From Oscillospiraceae bacterium (GTDB lineage Bacteria > Bacillota > Clostridia > Oscillospirales > Acutalibacteraceae), in contig SVPG01000017.1 in assembly GCA_015065975.1 (NCBI GenBank), positions 1 to 41,757 of the forward strand: 41,757 nt of DNA. The letters run 5' to 3'. The notes beneath the pieces were generated by a model, which did not search any database, had not been told where the DNA came from, and saw only the letters and a program-made list of their open reading frames with translations. The translations under genes and the position numbers were made by a program. This document shows positions 1 to 8,099 of the stretch, one piece after another (within the stretch, counting starts at the first letter, position 1; each line of letters begins with the position of its first letter).

Positions 1-1296
1 TCTTGTCTTGCCCGCACCCGTCGCGCCGACAAAAGCGACCTTCTGTCCCGGCTTTGCGTAAAGGGTGACATCGCTGAGAACGCGCTTGCCCTCGGTGTAT
101 TCAAAATCAACCTCGGCAAGACGGACATCACCGCAGAGCTTTGTGTAGGTGACGCTGCCCTCTGCGCTGTGCGGATGCTTCCACGCCCAGAGTCCCGTGC
201 GTTCTTCGCACTCGCAGAGCACGCCGTTTTCTTCCTTTGCGTTGACAAGCGTGACGTAACCCTCGTCCGTTTCGGGCTCCTGATCGAGAAGATCGAAGAT
301 GCGCTGTGTTCCCGCAAGTCCCATGACAACGGCGTTGACCTGATGCGAAACCTGATTGATGTTGCCGGTGAACTGCTTTGTCATGTTGAGGAACGGAACG
401 ACGATGCTGATGCCGATGGGGTATCCCGAAAGGCTGAAGTTGTCAACACCCGAGATGAGAAGCGCACCGCCGCAGATCGCTACTATAACATAGAGAACGT
501 TGCCGATGTTGTTGAGTATCGGTCCGAGAGTGTTTGCGTATTTGTTGGCCTTCTCCGATTCGGCAAAGAGCCTGTCGTTGAGACGGTCAAAATCGGCTTT
601 GCTCTCTTCCTCGTGGCAGAAAACCTTGACGACCTTCTGTCCGTTCATGATCTCCTCGACAAAGCCTTCAACCTCGCCGAGAGCCGTCTGCTGACGGAAG
701 AAATGCTTGGCAGAGCCTCCGCCGATTTTCTTGATAAGAACGGTCATCAGAGCCACGCCGCCGACGACCACGATGGTAAGCCAGCCGCAGTAATAGATCA
801 TGATGCCGAATATCGTCATGACGGTTATGCCCGACATTATGAGCTGAGGGATACTCTGCGATATCATCTGACGCAGGGTGTCGATATCGTTTGTGTAGTG
901 ACTCATTATGTCGCCGTGGTTGTGGGTATCGAAATACCTGATGGGCAGAGTCTGCATACGGCAGAACATCTTCTCGCGCATTTTCTTGAGCGTACCCTGA
1001 GTGATGACCGCCATCATCTGGTTCCATGAGAAACCCGCGACAAGAGACAGCATATAGAATACGGCAAGAATGATGACAAACTTTATTATCTCGCCGCTCA
1101 CAGCGCTCCAGTCGCCGCTCTGCCAGCTTCTCTCGATTATCGCAATGACGTTCTGCATGAATACCGCGGGGATCGAGCTGACCGCAGCGCTGAAAACTAT
1201 GCAGGCAAGGGTGAGGGGGAGAAGTACGGGATAGAACTCGAACATCATTTTTATAAGGCGGCCGATCGTGCCTTTCTTTGCAGTGTTCTTTTTCAT
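1..1296 (-). CDS. ABC exporter half-transporter (permease + ATP-binding), partial at window edge
   Basis: This is the N-terminal 432 residues of an ABC exporter half-gene whose 3' end lies outside the window. Reading the minus strand gives a basic N-terminus, a transmembrane domain with about six hydrophobic segments, and then the start of the nucleotide-binding domain, cut just after the Walker A motif GATGAGKT. The start is ATG at 1296, which overlaps the TGA stop of the upstream partner (4-base ATGA overlap), so the two are probably translationally coupled. The Walker A here is canonical, whereas the partner's NBD has non-canonical catalytic residues. I infer that this subunit supplies the catalytically competent ATPase site of a heterodimeric exporter of the TmrAB/BmrCD kind. 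The substrate cannot be read from sequence; drugs, peptides or lipids are all possible. Confidence 0.93.
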   Translation of the reverse strand, partial: MKKNTAKKGTIGRLIKMMFEFYPVLLPLTLACIVFSAAVSSIPAVFMQNVIAIIERSWQSGDWSAVSGEIIKFVIILAVFYMLSLVAGFSWNQMMAVITQGTLKKMREKMFCRMQTLPIRYFDTHNHGDIMSHYTNDIDTLRQMISQSIPQLIMSGITVMTIFGIMIYYCGWLTIVVVGGVALMTVLIKKIGGGSAKHFFRQQTALGEVEGFVEEIMNGQKVVKVFCHEEESKADFDRLNDRLFAESEKANKYANTLGPILNNIGNVLYVIVAICGGALLISGVDNFSLSGYPIGISIVVPFLNMTKQFTGNINQVSHQVNAVVMGLAGTQRIFDLLDQEPETDEGYVTLVNAKEENGVLCECEERTGLWAWKHPHSAEGSVTYTKLCGDVRLAEVDFEYTEGKRVLSDVTLYAKPGQKVAFVGATGAGKTR

Positions 1297-3083
1297 TTGT
1301 TGGCACCCTCCTTGTTCTGGGAGGTATAGATCTCCGAATAGATGTCGTTGGTGCGGAGGAGCTCTTCGTGGGTTCCGACAGCGTTGATACGGCCCTTGTC
1401 CATAACGATTATCCTGTCTGCGTCCTCGACCGAAGCTGTACGCTGAGCGATGATGATCTTTGTGGTTTCGGGGATAAATTCACGCATTGCGCGCCTGATG
1501 GAGGCGTCGGTTTTGGTATCGACCGCGCTCGTCGAATCGTCGAGAATGAGTATTTTCGGTTTCTTGAGAAGGGCGCGTGCGATGCACAGACGCTGCTTCT
1601 GACCGCCCGATACGTTGGTGCCGCCCTGCTCGATGTGGGTGTCGTATCCGTCGGGGAACTGCGAGATGAATTCATCGGCGCAGGCGAGACGGCAGGCCTC
1701 GACGAGCTCCTCGTCGGTAGCCTCCTTGTTGCCCCAGCGCAGATTCTCCTTTATCGTGCCGGAGAAAAGTATGTTCTTCTGAAGAACGACCGCAACCTGA
1801 TTGCGAAGCGTTTCAAGGTCGTACTGGCGCACATCGATGCCGCCGACCCTGACGCAGCCCTCGGTGACATCATAAAGTCGGGATATGAGCTGGATAAGGG
1901 AGGACTTTGACGAGCCCGTACCGCCGATAATGCCGATGGTCTCGCCCGATTTTATCGAAAGATCGATGTCGGAAAGAGCCATGTTCTTTGCTTTTTTTGA
2001 ATATTTGAAGCTGACATTTTCGAAGGTTATCGAACCGTCGGGAACTTCGAAAATCGGATTTTCGGGGTTTTCGAGAGTGCTCTTTTCGGAAAGTACCTCA
2101 ACAACACGCTTGCCCGATTCGCCCGCCATTGTTATCATGACGAACACCATCGATATCATCATCAGGCTGTTGAGCATCATGAAGCTGTATGTGAGAAGGG
2201 CGGAAAACTGACCTACGTCGAGGTCGAGACCGCGCGATGTTATGATGGTGTATGAGCCGAAGGAGAGAACGAATATCATAACGGTGTAGAGACAGAACTG
2301 CATGATGGGGTTATTGACGGCGATTATGCGTTCGGCTCTTGTGAAATCGGCACATACGTCCTCGGCGGCATCGCCGAACTTGCGCTGTTCATAATCCTCG
2401 CGGACGAAGGATTTTACAACCCTCATGCCCTTGATGTTTTCCTGGATGGAGCTGTTGAGACGGTCGTATTTCTTGAAGACCTTGCGGAAAAGGGGTATCG
2501 CGAAATATGCCACAAGAGCAAGTCCCGTGCCGAGAATCGGAAGCACGATAAGGAATATCCATGCCATTTTGCCGCCCATGACGAATGCCATGACAAACGC
2601 AAAGATGAGCATGAGCGGAGCACGTATCGCAAGACGTATAATCATCATGTAGGCGTTCTGAATGTTGGATATGTCGGTTGTCATTCGGGTGACCAGCGAC
2701 GAGGTCATGAACTTGTCTATGTTTTCAAAAGAATAGTTCTGAATGCTGTAGAACATATCGCGGCGGAGATTGCGCGCAAGACCGCAGGAGGCGGTCGAAC
2801 AGGTGAATCCCGCTATCGCACCGAAGGAGAGCGACAGCACGGCGAGCAGGAAAACGATCGCGCCGTATCTGAGAATATCGCTCATCTCACAGCCGGCCTT
2901 GATTTTGTTGACAAGTGAGGCTATGATAAACGGAATGATGCATTCGATGATGACCTCGCAGGTGACAAGCAGGGGAGTGGCGATCGAAGCCTTTTTGTAT
3001 TCCCGTATGCTTTTTGCGAGCACTTTGAAGGTGTTTATCAGACTCAGTCCTTTCACAATAAAATGAGCAGTGCCGACAAGCAC
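1293..3083 (-). CDS. ABC exporter half-transporter with degenerate ATPase site
   Basis: A half-transporter of about 590 residues with six membrane segments in the first 310 residues, then an NBD. Visible motifs are Walker A GGTGSSKSS, ABC signature VSGGQKQR, Walker B ILILDDSTSAVD and switch region IIIAQRTAS. The catalytic Glu after Walker B is Asp, and the switch His is Gln. This pattern is known from the non-hydrolysing site of heterodimeric exporters, and it fits the overlapping downstream partner with a normal Walker A. The start is uncertain. The longest frame begins with GTG at 3083 but has no ribosome site in front of it; an AAAGGA lies about 15 codons in, so translation may begin slightly downstream at a non-ATG codon. 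A consensus promoter at 3119-3147 serves the operon. Confidence 0.93.
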   Translation of the reverse strand: MLVGTAHFIVKGLSLINTFKVLAKSIREYKKASIATPLLVTCEVIIECIIPFIIASLVNKIKAGCEMSDILRYGAIVFLLAVLSLSFGAIAGFTCSTASCGLARNLRRDMFYSIQNYSFENIDKFMTSSLVTRMTTDISNIQNAYMMIIRLAIRAPLMLIFAFVMAFVMGGKMAWIFLIVLPILGTGLALVAYFAIPLFRKVFKKYDRLNSSIQENIKGMRVVKSFVREDYEQRKFGDAAEDVCADFTRAERIIAVNNPIMQFCLYTVMIFVLSFGSYTIITSRGLDLDVGQFSALLTYSFMMLNSLMMISMVFVMITMAGESGKRVVEVLSEKSTLENPENPIFEVPDGSITFENVSFKYSKKAKNMALSDIDLSIKSGETIGIIGGTGSSKSSLIQLISRLYDVTEGCVRVGGIDVRQYDLETLRNQVAVVLQKNILFSGTIKENLRWGNKEATDEELVEACRLACADEFISQFPDGYDTHIEQGGTNVSGGQKQRLCIARALLKKPKILILDDSTSAVDTKTDASIRRAMREFIPETTKIIIAQRTASVEDADRIIVMDKGRINAVGTHEELLRTNDIYSEIYTSQNKEGANK

Positions 3084-3118
3084 TACTCGAAAAACAAATC
3101 ACTATTTCTTACCCGAAT

Positions 3119-3147
3119 ATTTTATCACTGCGAAAATTATATGTCAA
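3119..3147 (-). promoter_or_regulatory. Sigma-A-type promoter of the ABC exporter operon
   Basis: On the minus strand TTGACA (3142-3147), a 17-base spacer and TAAAAT (3119-3124) lie about 35 bases upstream of the exporter reading frame. It is divergent from the putP promoter about 90 bases away. Confidence 0.8.
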
Positions 3148-3236
3148 TGTGGCGATGTGACAAGCTTTTGTGCTGTAAAATGGCGGTTTTTGAATATTTT
3201 TGCGGTTGGGGCAGCCGTTCCTTTGTCAAAAAAGTT

Positions 3237-3265
3237 TTGACATATTATGGATTATAATATATAAT
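3237..3265 (+). promoter_or_regulatory. Consensus sigma-A promoter of putP
   Basis: TTGACA (3237-3242), a 17-base spacer and TATAAT (3260-3265) match the full vegetative consensus 12/12. The putP ATG follows 31 bases later, with AAAAGG as ribosome site. This suggests strong expression unless repressed; I see no clear operator. Confidence 0.88.
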
Positions 3266-3296
3266 AAAAAATATTTTAACGAAAAGGACTGATGTT

Positions 3297-4823
3297 ATGA
3301 ACGTTGCACAGCTTTTGGCATTCGGAGGATATATGCTTCTGATGCTCGGAATCGGAATCGTATTCTTTGTAAAATCAAAGAATTACAGTGACAAGGATTA
3401 TTTCCTCGGCGGACGTCAGATGGGTCCGTGGGTAACGGCTCTCAGTGCACAGGCGTCCGATATGAGCGCATGGCTTCTTATGGGTCTTCCCGGCAGCATT
3501 ATCGCTTTCGGTATGGGCGAGGTATGGATCGCCATAGGACTTGCCCTCGGTACTGCATTCAACTGGATATTTGTTGCGAGCCGTCTGCGTAAATTCTCGA
3601 AAGCGGCAAACGACTCCATAACCCTTCCTCAGTATCTCACAAACCGCTTCGCATCGACCAACCCCGCGCTCAAGATCGTATGCGCTGTCGTTTTCCTCGT
3701 AGCATTTACAGTATATGTTGCTTCCGCATTCGTCGCGGGACGCACCGTTTTCACAGCAATCATTCCGGGACTTGATCCCACACTTGCAATCGTTATTTTT
3801 GCGGTTATCGTACTTATCTACACCTTCCTCGGCGGCTACAAGGCTGTCTGCTGGACAGACTTCTTCCAGGGTATGCTGATGCTTATTGCTCTTGTTTCCG
3901 TTCCCATAATCATGGTAACCATGGGCAATTTCGGCGGCAGCGAGCTTTATAACGAAATCGGCGGCAGCGCATTTGAAAAGGATCTTTTCAGCGCTGACTG
4001 GAGAAGCATCGTCACAGGTCTTTCCTGGGGTCTCGGTTATGTAGGTATGCCGCATATCCTCGTAAGATTCATGGCTATCGAGAAGCCCTCCATGGTAAAG
4101 AAATCTGCAACGGTTGCTATCATATGGGTTATTCTTTCCCTCAGTGCAGCGGCTCTTATCGCTGTTTTCGGACGCACCTGGCTGCTTTCCGACGGCGTAT
4201 CTCTCGCGCAGGCTATCCTTCCCGATGACAGAAACACTGTTTTCATCAGACTGGTTCAGGATATCTTCCCCGGAGCAATAGCCGGTATCCTTCTTTCCGC
4301 TATCATTGCCGCATCGATGAGTACAGCAGACTCTCAGCTCCTCGTTGCTTCCTCTTCCTTTACAAGCGACATCTACAAGCCCATGCGCAAGGATAAGGCA
4401 AGCGACAAGGAAGTCCTCTGGGTCGGACGTGCAGTTGTCGCAGTAGTTGCTGTTGTTGCGTTCTTTATCGCAACGAGCGGCTCCGAGTGGGCAGGCGACA
4501 TCATGAACATGGTTGAGAATGCTTGGGGTCTCTTCGGCGCAGCATTCGGACCGGTCGTCATTCTCTCACTTTTCTGGAAGCGCTTCAATTTCGCAGGTGC
4601 TCTCGCAGGTATCGTCTGCGGCGCTCTTGCCGACATTGCGTGGCTGGTTCTCTTCACCTCGACCATTTCTGAGGCTATCGTATTCAACACCGGAATCTAC
4701 GAGATACTTCCCGGCTTCATCGTCGGTATGCTCGCAGCTGTTGTGGTAACCCTTATCACAAAGGCTCCCGGTGAGGAAGTTGCAAAAATTTATGAGACCG
4801 CCGTTTCCGGTAACGACGACTGA
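3297..4823 (+). CDS. putP: Sodium/proline symporter PutP
   Basis: A 508-residue member of the sodium:solute symporter (SSF) family that imports L-proline with Na+. Hydrophobic segments run along the whole length, as expected for the 13-helix family. The residues shown to matter in E. coli PutP sit at the same positions here: Arg40 in LGGRQMG, and Asp55 and Ser57 in ASDMSAW. The segment ASDMSAWLLMGLPG is characteristic of PutP rather than pantothenate or sugar SSF members. Length is normal (E. coli PutP has 502 residues). It stands alone, with its own consensus promoter and a strong terminator. Codon choice is strongly biased (ctt/ctc, gca, ggt), suggesting good expression. Proline may serve as an osmolyte, or as an electron acceptor in Stickland-type metabolism; the sequence does not decide between these. 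Confidence 0.95.
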   Translation: MNVAQLLAFGGYMLLMLGIGIVFFVKSKNYSDKDYFLGGRQMGPWVTALSAQASDMSAWLLMGLPGSIIAFGMGEVWIAIGLALGTAFNWIFVASRLRKFSKAANDSITLPQYLTNRFASTNPALKIVCAVVFLVAFTVYVASAFVAGRTVFTAIIPGLDPTLAIVIFAVIVLIYTFLGGYKAVCWTDFFQGMLMLIALVSVPIIMVTMGNFGGSELYNEIGGSAFEKDLFSADWRSIVTGLSWGLGYVGMPHILVRFMAIEKPSMVKKSATVAIIWVILSLSAAALIAVFGRTWLLSDGVSLAQAILPDDRNTVFIRLVQDIFPGAIAGILLSAIIAASMSTADSQLLVASSSFTSDIYKPMRKDKASDKEVLWVGRAVVAVVAVVAFFIATSGSEWAGDIMNMVENAWGLFGAAFGPVVILSLFWKRFNFAGALAGIVCGALADIAWLVLFTSTISEAIVFNTGIYEILPGFIVGMLAAVVVTLITKAPGEEVAKIYETAVSGNDD

Positions 4824-4843
4824 TAAATAAATATTTATATTCG

Positions 4844-4880
4844 CGCCCGTTTTGCAGATTCTGCGAAACGGGCGTTTTTT
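4844..4880 (+). terminator. Rho-independent terminator of putP
   Basis: CGCCCGTTT and AAACGGGCG form a stem, extended inward by GCAG/CTGC, followed by TTTTTT. It lies 20 bases after the putP stop codon. Confidence 0.93.
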
Positions 4881-4993
4881 ACGCCGCACAACAGGTTTAC
4901 CGTGTTTACATAAAATGTTTGATGTGGCATTTTGCGACATTTTGCAAATATTTATACGCAGACAGTTTTATTTATGAGTTTACAATAAACATA

Positions 4994-5022
4994 TTGACAT
5001 AACTTTTATTTTGATGTAAAAT
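4994..5022 (+). promoter_or_regulatory. Sigma-A-type promoter of the lipoprotein gene
   Basis: TTGACA (4994-4999), a 17-base spacer and TAAAAT (5017-5022). The lipoprotein start region follows about 30 bases downstream, so the leader is short. Confidence 0.82.
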
Positions 5023-5051
5023 AATGGCACATCGCAAGGGGGGATGAGCAA

Positions 5052-5954
5052 ATTAAAAGGTTATTTGTGGTATTTGCGGTATTTGTGATTGTCTTTTGTT
5101 TTTGCGGCTGCACGCAGGTTGACACAACGATACCTGCCTGTGCGCTGAGGGGAATTGGCGGTATTGAAATTGACGGCTTTGACTTTGTGGAAATGATAAG
5201 GGGAGAAGAGGCCGTCAGGGTTGAGATATCGCTGCTTTCCCTGAACGGGATGAAGCTTTTCGGTTATGAGAAGGGCAGAGTCTTACCAAACTATGATGGC
5301 GAGCCTGTAATTGCGGATGTGTATGTGCTGAAGGACTGTGAAGGGGAAGAGAGCTGTTCGTATCTTGTTGTGGAGGGTAATTTCGGGTTGATTATCAAAG
5401 ATATAACGCCCGAAGGTATCAGCAGTATGTGGGACGAGTTGTATGTCTGCAATATCGACAGCGATGCACAGGACGAGATCATTGTGCATCAGCTTGTCGG
5501 TTCAGCAGGCGGAGCGGGAAGCTACAAGGCGCGAATTTTCAAGGTCATAGGGAACGAGATAGAAGAATTATACTGCTTTGACAACGAAAATATGCTGTAT
5601 ACCGGTTTTTTTGGTCGGCTGAAGAATGGTTATGTTGTGGAGATCAGGAACAGTTTTACCGGCAAAAAACATAAGCTCGATATGTCAGGGGAAGAACGAT
5701 ATGAAGGCGTGCTTTTTGATGCGGACGGCAAGGTGATAAAAAACAGCGGATGGGGTGTAATGTGTGACAGCTTCTGCGAGTTTTCACCGAACGATATCGA
5801 CGGCGACGGGATTTATGAAATAGTATGTAAACAGTATGTTTCATTATACAGTCATTCCGACGGCCTTGGTCTTGCGGAGAGCGTACTCAGATTCGACGAA
5901 GGATCACAGAGTTTTGAGGTTATCGATTCGGATTTTCATGCATGGGACGATTGA
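5052..5954 (+). CDS. Secreted lipoprotein with DxDxDG motifs, function unknown
   Basis: I do not recognise a named family. Starting at ATT (5052), the protein has 300 residues: a basic MKRL-type start, a hydrophobic stretch, and FCGC as a plausible lipobox, so it is probably exported and lipid-anchored. The mature part is beta-rich and carries two acidic calcium-loop-like motifs in a D-x-D-x-D context (NIDSDAQDEI near residue 135, DIDGDGIYEI near residue 253), as in VCBS/FG-GAP repeats of extracellular propeller proteins. Start choice: a strong AAGGGGGG lies 8 bases before ATT. The only nearby ATG (5044) is in another frame and stops after 14 codons. The next in-frame start, GTG at 5067, would delete the basic end of the signal peptide and has no ribosome site. 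A one-base deletion in the A run at 5055-5058 is the alternative. Confidence 0.75.
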   Translation: MKRLFVVFAVFVIVFCFCGCTQVDTTIPACALRGIGGIEIDGFDFVEMIRGEEAVRVEISLLSLNGMKLFGYEKGRVLPNYDGEPVIADVYVLKDCEGEESCSYLVVEGNFGLIIKDITPEGISSMWDELYVCNIDSDAQDEIIVHQLVGSAGGAGSYKARIFKVIGNEIEELYCFDNENMLYTGFFGRLKNGYVVEIRNSFTGKKHKLDMSGEERYEGVLFDADGKVIKNSGWGVMCDSFCEFSPNDIDGDGIYEIVCKQYVSLYSHSDGLGLAESVLRFDEGSQSFEVIDSDFHAWDD

Positions 5955-6013
5955 ATAAGTAATAGGCACATCATTTCGCAAATACAGAAAGAACGGACGT
6001 GTATCCGAAACAG

Positions 6014-6049
6014 CACAAGAGCCTCGGGCGGCTGCCCGAGGCTCTTGTG
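6014..6049. terminator. Bidirectional hairpin between convergent genes
   Basis: A perfect 16-bp stem (CACAAGAGCCTCGGGC with its complement) around a 4-base loop lies between the lipoprotein stop and the acetyltransferase stop. The T tracts are poor on both sides, but the placement between converging genes supports termination. Confidence 0.75.
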
Positions 6050-6056
6050 CGTTATA

Positions 6057-6530
6057 TTAAAGTCTGCATACCATAATGTACTCTTCTTCGTTTTCGTCGA
6101 CCGTCTCAAACCCGACGTTCTTATACATCTTAACGGCGTAATTTGCCTTCTGAACGGCGAGTGAAGCCTGCTCATACCCCTGACTTTTCAAAAGAGAGAG
6201 CATCTGCTTCATGAGATTTGTGCCGATAGAGTGACCTCTGTACTCCTTATAAAGCGAGATGGCAAAGGAGGGTGTTTTGTCGTCGATATGACCGTAATCG
6301 TTCATAACACGCACCCAGACAGCGCCGACGATCCTGCCGTCAGCCTCAGCCACAAGACATCTGTCGTCGGGATACTTTCCGAAATCGGCAATGTATACCT
6401 GCAGGTCGGGCTGATTTATTATGCTTTTGTCGGGAGGCTCCACACCCTCGGGTATGAAGATTGCCTCATACAGAAAGTCGCCGAGAAAGTGATATTCCGA
6501 CGGTTTTATTTCTCTTATAACGTATTCCAC
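6057..6530 (-). CDS. GNAT-family N-acetyltransferase
   Basis: 157 residues with the GNAT fold. A central strand pair (RCLVAEADGRIVGAVWVRV) leads to the acetyl-CoA pyrophosphate loop YRGHSIGTNLM near residue 98, matching the R/Q-x-x-G-x-G/A motif A. The C-terminal YKNVGFETVDENEEEYIM matches the usual motif B end. It would transfer an acetyl group from acetyl-CoA to an amine; the substrate is not predictable. The start is GTG at 6530, preceded by GGAGG at a 9-base spacing. It is monocistronic, with promoter 6563-6590 in front and the hairpin at 6014-6049 behind. Confidence 0.9.
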   Translation of the reverse strand: MEYVIREIKPSEYHFLGDFLYEAIFIPEGVEPPDKSIINQPDLQVYIADFGKYPDDRCLVAEADGRIVGAVWVRVMNDYGHIDDKTPSFAISLYKEYRGHSIGTNLMKQMLSLLKSQGYEQASLAVQKANYAVKMYKNVGFETVDENEEEYIMVCRL

Positions 6531-6562
6531 CGATCGATTCCTCCGTTTTTTAGACTTGACTT

Positions 6563-6590
6563 ATTTTACCATTTTCGGACGCGATGTCAA
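6563..6590 (-). promoter_or_regulatory. Promoter of the GNAT gene
   Basis: Minus strand TTGACA (6585-6590), a 16-base spacer and TAAAAT (6563-6568). It stands back to back with the padR promoter, only 17 bases apart, so one factor could influence both. Confidence 0.75.
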
Positions 6591-6607
6591 GTTTGCGGCA
6601 AAAGGTA

Positions 6608-6636
6608 TTGACAATTTATTCGGTTTGTGATATCTT
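6608..6636 (+). promoter_or_regulatory. Promoter of the padR-hydrolase operon
   Basis: TTGACA (6608-6613), a 17-base spacer and TATCTT (6631-6636), which matches the -10 consensus at 4 of 6 positions. The inverted repeat at 6639-6655 lies immediately downstream, over the expected transcription start. Confidence 0.7.
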
Positions 6637-6638
6637 AA

Positions 6639-6655
6639 TGTTACTATTAGTAACA
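6639..6655. promoter_or_regulatory. Probable PadR operator (perfect inverted repeat)
   Basis: TGTTACTATTAGTAACA is a perfect 8-bp inverted repeat around one central T, placed 2 bases after the -10 box and just before the padR ribosome site. PadR repressors commonly bind such dyads in their own promoter, so autorepression is inferred. Confidence 0.7.
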
Positions 6656-6667
6656 TATGGAGGGCGT

Positions 6668-7207
6668 ATGGAATTTATAATACTGGGACTGCTCCTTCTT
6701 CAGAGCCGCAGCATATATGAGCTGAGGGAGAGAATAGACAAGGGAATAAATCTGATGTACAGCAGCAGTACGGGCAGTATACAGGCGGCGATAAAGAAGC
6801 TTCTTGCGGCGCAGCATATCACCTTTGAAATGAGGGTGGATAACGGCAGAGAAAAGAAGATATATTCTATCACGCCGCAGGGTATACAGCATTTTATGCA
6901 GTGGGTCAATGCACCGAATGAAACGAGCAACATAAAGAACCCTGATCTCATAAAGATATATTTCATGGGTTTTTCCGACAGAGAAGTCAGGGAAAGAAAT
7001 ATCGTGCTGCAGATAGAAAATCTGCGTGAGATACTTTCGACGCTTGAGCTTGTGTGGGAATCGGCGAAAATAACCGAAGTGCCCGAGAGCGGAAGAGATA
7101 TAGCAAATTACCAGCTTGCGACGCTGGATTACGGAATAAAATCGATCAGATTCAATATCGGTTGGTATGAAGAACTGCTTGATAAAATAAGAAACGGAGA
7201 GATATAG
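6668..7207 (+). CDS. PadR-family transcriptional regulator
   Basis: 179 residues from the ATG at 6668, which is preceded by GGAGGG; the frame is open further upstream, but that part overlaps the promoter and operator. The N-terminal 80 residues form the PadR winged helix: ILGLLLLQSRSIYELRERI, then a recognition-helix region SSSTGSIQAAIKKLLAAQHI, then a wing with KKIYSITPQGIQHF. The C-terminal half resembles the helical PadR/Vir_act_alpha_C dimerisation domain, with NPDLIKIYFMGFSDREV and a long helix. It probably represses its own operon through the dyad at 6639-6655. The hydrolase follows after 3 bases, so both are one transcript. PadR proteins usually respond to phenolic acids, drugs or other small molecules; the ligand here is unknown. 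Confidence 0.92.
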   Translation: MEFIILGLLLLQSRSIYELRERIDKGINLMYSSSTGSIQAAIKKLLAAQHITFEMRVDNGREKKIYSITPQGIQHFMQWVNAPNETSNIKNPDLIKIYFMGFSDREVRERNIVLQIENLREILSTLELVWESAKITEVPESGRDIANYQLATLDYGIKSIRFNIGWYEELLDKIRNGEI

Positions 7208-7210
7208 GAT

Positions 7211-7990
7211 ATGGAGAAAATAAGACTTGAGGATTCGCCGATAGTTTATAATGTAAGTCGTTGTGAAGGCGGCGATTGGGTGTTGTTTTTGCACGCAGCG
7301 TTTGTTCATCACGGAATGTTCGCGCAGCAGATTGAGTATTTTGCGGACAGCTACAATATCATAGCCGTTGATATGCTCGGTCACGGAGACAGCACGGATG
7401 CAAAACGCGCAGACAGTATCGATAAGATGTCGTTCTGGATAAAAAGAATAATGGAGAGAGAAAATGCGCAGAAGATTCACGTTGTCGGTGTGTCGCTCGG
7501 TGCGGTCATAGCGCAGGATTTTGCAAACAAATATCCCGATAATGTCAGCTCACTCGCCTGCTTTGGCGGATATGATATCAATAATTTTGATATGGAGATG
7601 CAGAAAAGCAACAGCTCGTCGCAGATGGGCATGATGCTCAAAGGAATGATATCCGTAAAATGGTTTGCAAAGGCCAATAAGAAGATATCGGCCTACACCG
7701 AAAGAGCTCAGGAAGAGTTCTATAAGATGAATTTATCGTTTGAAAAGAAATCGTTTATGTATCTTGCATCGCTTGGGAGCATGGTGAATAAGCACAAAAC
7801 GGGCGAGAGGGGTTATCCGCTGCTGATAGGCTGCGGAGAACATGATATACCGATGGAGCTTGAAGCGGTAAGAATGTGGGCGGAAAGCGAAAAGAATTGC
7901 CGCACGGTTGTCTTTGAAGGAGCAGGTCATTGTGTGAATATGGACGTGCCCGACAGGTTTAATAAAGTCATGGAAGAGTTCTGGAAATAA
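7211..7990 (+). CDS. Alpha/beta-fold hydrolase
   Basis: 259 residues of the alpha/beta hydrolase superfamily. An early beta strand ends in LFLHAAFVHHGMF, an oxyanion-hole region in the place of the usual HG motif. The nucleophile elbow is GVSLG near residue 95 (Ser), the acid is probably the Asp in GCGEHDIP, and the catalytic His lies in FEGAGHCVNMDVPDRFN close to the C-terminus. The complete triad suggests an active esterase, lipase-like enzyme or related hydrolase acting in the cytoplasm (no signal peptide). It lies 3 bases after the PadR gene, so its level is probably controlled by that regulator. It may act on the compound that releases PadR; this is inference. Confidence 0.9.
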   Translation: MEKIRLEDSPIVYNVSRCEGGDWVLFLHAAFVHHGMFAQQIEYFADSYNIIAVDMLGHGDSTDAKRADSIDKMSFWIKRIMERENAQKIHVVGVSLGAVIAQDFANKYPDNVSSLACFGGYDINNFDMEMQKSNSSSQMGMMLKGMISVKWFAKANKKISAYTERAQEEFYKMNLSFEKKSFMYLASLGSMVNKHKTGERGYPLLIGCGEHDIPMELEAVRMWAESEKNCRTVVFEGAGHCVNMDVPDRFNKVMEEFWK

Positions 7991-7995
7991 AATGA

Positions 7996-8026
7996 GGCAG
8001 ATAAGCGTCGCTTATCTGCCTTTTTT
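7996..8026 (+). terminator. Terminator of the padR-hydrolase operon
   Basis: GGCAGATAAGC and GCTTATCTGCC form an 11-bp stem with a GTC loop followed by TTTTTT, 5 bases after the hydrolase stop codon. Confidence 0.95.
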
Positions 8027-8038
8027 GTACTCTACGAG

Positions 8039-8067
8039 GAATATCTTTGCGGATAATATCATACAGT
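8039..8067 (+). promoter_or_regulatory. Sigma-E-like (mother-cell sporulation) promoter
   Basis: GAATATC (8039-8045), a 14-base spacer and CATACAGT (8060-8067). The published B. subtilis sigma-E consensus is KMATATT, N14-15, CATACAHT; this site matches 6/7 and 7/8 positions with the ideal spacing. It ends 32 bases before the start codon of an M23 gene that pairs with a SpoIVFB-like protease. No vegetative promoter of comparable quality is seen here. Confidence 0.72.
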
Positions 8068-8099
8068 TTGAGGAATAATTAGATATCAGAGGTGATAAT

